Below, piece after piece: positions 10,974 through 12,862 of a stretch of DNA of 12,862 nt. The notes beneath the pieces are model-generated. The model was not told the origin of the DNA, made no database searches, and worked only from the letters and a program-made list of their open reading frames with translations. Source of the stretch: CAMYLR01 sp039588915 (GTDB lineage: Bacteria; Gemmatimonadota; Gemmatimonadetes; JACCXV01; JAHWKZ01); contig JBDGYV010000062.1 in the NCBI GenBank assembly GCA_039588915.1, forward strand, positions 1 through 12,862, read 5' to 3'. The stretch's first letter is position 1. Each line of letters begins with the position of its first letter. The position numbers were made by a program, and so were the translations under genes.

Positions 10974-11642
10974 ATGCGAATCTTGTTGGTCGAGGACGAC
11001 CAGAATCTTCGGGGCTTTTTGTGCAAGGCGTTTCGGGAGGAGGGGTACGCTGTTGACGAGGCTGCAACGGGCGGTGAAGCGCTGGACCGTGCGCTCGGCG
11101 ACGACTATGACTGCATCGTGCTCGACGTGATGCTCCCGGGACGCGACGGCTTCGAGGTAGTTGCCCATCTACGTGAACGCGGCGTTGTGACCCCCACTCT
11201 CCTCCTCACCGCTCGGCACGAGCTCGAGGACCGCGTCCGCGGACTCGAGGGTGGTGCCGACGATTATGTCACGAAACCCTTCGATCTTCCGGAACTCCTT
11301 GCGCGGGTGGCAGCGCTCATCCGGAGGGCTCATCTCAGGCATGAGGACGCGACGTTAGCTGTCGGCGGGCTTCGGCTCGACCCCTTGAATCGGTGCGTCA
11401 CGAAAGGTGACGTCGACGTAGACCTGACGCCTCGCGAGTTCGCACTTCTGGAGTTCCTGATGCGGAACGCCGGTCGTACAATGTCGCGCTCACGGATTGC
11501 CGAGGCAGTGTGGAACTATCAGTTCGATCCTGAAACCAATGTGGTCGACGTCTACATCAACTATCTCCGTAAGAAGGTTGGATCTGGGAACACCGTGATC
11601 CAGACTGTGCGGGGCGTAGGCTACCGTCTGGAGGTTCCGTGA
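10974..11642 (+). CDS. OmpR/PhoB-family response regulator
   Basis: 222 aa from ATG 10974; no Shine-Dalgarno is visible, but MRILLVEDDQ is the canonical opening, and an in-frame CTG/TTG further upstream would add nonconserved residues. The receiver domain (1-115) has acidic Asp8/Asp9, phosphoacceptor Asp51 (VLDVMLPGRDG), Thr79 (LLLTA) and Lys101 (YVTKPF). The C-terminal winged helix (about 125-222) has DLTPREFALLEFLMRNAGRTMSR, NVVDVYINYLRKKVG and TVRGVGYRL. It is phosphorylated by the partner kinase encoded immediately downstream (4-nt overlap) and regulates unknown promoters. Target and signal cannot be read from the sequence. Confidence 0.95.
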   Translation: MRILLVEDDQNLRGFLCKAFREEGYAVDEAATGGEALDRALGDDYDCIVLDVMLPGRDGFEVVAHLRERGVVTPTLLLTARHELEDRVRGLEGGADDYVTKPFDLPELLARVAALIRRAHLRHEDATLAVGGLRLDPLNRCVTKGDVDVDLTPREFALLEFLMRNAGRTMSRSRIAEAVWNYQFDPETNVVDVYINYLRKKVGSGNTVIQTVRGVGYRLEVP

Positions 11643-12862
11643 GCGAAACCAGGCTTGGCAGGGTGCTCACCCAGCGCTTCGATCGCCTTCTGTGGGTCAC
11701 CCTAGCCGGCTATGCCGCGGTCGTCGTTCTGGTCTTTGCGTTGGTGAGTGAGGTTGCCCTGCGGCGGTCATTGGAACAATCAGCGGATGGGATCGAATCC
11801 CTGTTAGGTCTCTACGCTGATCCAGGTGGAGCACCGACAACCGTGGCGCCGGCAATGCTGGCCGACCAACTGGTTGGCATGGGCTCGCATTTTCTCATTA
11901 CGCGGCTAGTGCCCACGGGTGGTGGGGAACCGTCGGTATACTTTCTGTCGCCCACAATGCCAGCTAAGCGAATCGAGACCTCCCTCGGGCGAACGCCGGG
12001 GGAGATGCGACAGACCCTGCTGAAAACGTTTGCGGAGCGTGGTCGGTGGCGGTTCCATATGCTTCACCGTCGGGTCGGCGAGTTTGACATCTATGTCGCG
12101 GGGAATCGCCGCCCTTATCTCCTGGCACTTCTCGGACTCTCCGTCAGTGTGCTGGGCCTGCTACCGATTGCAGCGGCCTTAGCACGAAGGGGCGCAACTC
12201 GGGCTGTAGGACAAGCCCTCGGGCCTCTGCGACATATCGTTGACGAAACGAAAGCGGTCGGACCCAAGGATCTGACTCTCCGTGTGGGAACGGCAACCGG
12301 GGTTGTCGAGGTGACGGAGCTAGCTGATGAGATCAACCGCATGATCGATCGAGTAGAGAGATCGCATCGTGCACTCGAGGCGTTCACGGCTGATGCAAGC
12401 CATGAACTCCGGACGCCGCTCACCCACTTGCGCGCCCAGGTTCAGTGGGCGCTTGCTGAGCACCGAAACAGTGAGGAGATCAGAGAGGCACTGACGGCCA
12501 CCGGTCACGAGGTAGACAGGATGGGCCGCATCGTCGAAGGCCTGTTGTTGATCGCTCGAGGCGAGAATCAGCAGCTGTCCATGGATCGAAAGGCATTCGA
12601 CGTGGTGGATGTAGTGCGCGAAGTAAAGGAGATCACCGTAGACATGGCCGCAGGGAGGAACGTAACGGTGCGTGCCGAGTTGAACGGCCCCGTTCAAGTG
12701 CTGGGTGACCCGACTCGTGTCCGACAGATCCTTTTGAATCTCGCGTCGAACGCAATACGGTATACATCCGAGGGCAGCGTCACGTTCACACTCGCTCGGG
12801 GCGACATGATGGCCAAGGTGGCAGTCGTAGATACCGGGTGTGGGATTGCGCCCGAGCACCTG
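11639..12862 (+). CDS. Membrane sensor histidine kinase (3' end cut by window)
   Basis: 408 codons to the window edge, starting at GTG 11639, whose first bases overlap the response regulator stop (GTGA). Membrane segments are at about residues 18-40 and 160-182, bracketing a 120-residue extracytoplasmic sensor domain of no recognised family. A HAMP linker follows (183-240), then the phosphoacceptor helix FTADASHELRTPLTHLR with His255, the N box NLASNAIRYT (near 375) and the G1 box DTGCGIAPEHL at the edge; the rest of the ATPase domain lies outside. This is the orthodox EnvZ/CpxA-like arrangement, forming a two-component system with the preceding regulator. Confidence 0.94.
   Translation, partial: MSETRLGRVLTQRFDRLLWVTLAGYAAVVVLVFALVSEVALRRSLEQSADGIESLLGLYADPGGAPTTVAPAMLADQLVGMGSHFLITRLVPTGGGEPSVYFLSPTMPAKRIETSLGRTPGEMRQTLLKTFAERGRWRFHMLHRRVGEFDIYVAGNRRPYLLALLGLSVSVLGLLPIAAALARRGATRAVGQALGPLRHIVDETKAVGPKDLTLRVGTATGVVEVTELADEINRMIDRVERSHRALEAFTADASHELRTPLTHLRAQVQWALAEHRNSEEIREALTATGHEVDRMGRIVEGLLLIARGENQQLSMDRKAFDVVDVVREVKEITVDMAAGRNVTVRAELNGPVQVLGDPTRVRQILLNLASNAIRYTSEGSVTFTLARGDMMAKVAVVDTGCGIAPEHL

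Overview
The window looks like a moderately GC-rich bacterial chromosome. Class III cyclase-TolB-TPR proteins, cysteine-rich small lipoproteins and a DUF6632-like membrane protein suggest Gemmatimonadota or a similar environmental phylum. That placement is an inference from gene content; there is no rRNA or complete marker gene here.

The main structure is an array. Six times on the + strand the 3' end of a tRNA-Ile gene recurs without its 5' half, ending in encoded CCA (CCA ends at 275, 1143, 3847, 7406, 8632 and 10785). Five of the six are followed by the same terminator hairpin. In five of the six, a second conserved element follows downstream (GGTAACAA, then ACGGTRACAAG); in four of these its first GGTAACAA-type half-site starts 72-73 bp after the CCA. 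These composite boundaries divide the window into five segments of about 0.87, 2.7, 3.6, 1.2 and 2.2 kb, each carrying its own small gene set. A lone copy of the second element at 2937-2960 suggests that segment 2 is a fusion of two older units. No integrase and no complete tRNA gene is present.

Layout. Left edge: end of a possible methyltransferase gene. Segment 1: a Met-rich exported protein and a Cys-rich lipoprotein. Segment 2: a minus-strand operon (TetR regulator, SnoaL-like protein, DUF6632-like membrane protein) with an operator over a predicted leaderless promoter, then a + strand SAM methyltransferase. Segment 3: a c-di-GMP-I (GEMM) riboswitch ahead of an exported protein of unknown function, a GAF-class III adenylate cyclase, a strong hairpin, and a convergent exported isochorismatase-like hydrolase. 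Segment 4: a lipoprotein frame interrupted by one in-frame TGA. Segment 5: a cyclase-like/TolB-like/TPR protein whose last 16 codons lie inside the next boundary repeat. Right of the last boundary: an OmpR-type response regulator and a histidine kinase, translationally coupled and cut by the window end.

The segments are functionally unrelated and each appears to have its own start signals. They read as accessory cargo brought in at a tRNA-Ile attachment site, resembling an integron cassette array in layout but built on tRNA fragments rather than attC sites. Signalling (two cyclase proteins, one second-messenger riboswitch, one two-component system) and exported small proteins are the recurring themes.
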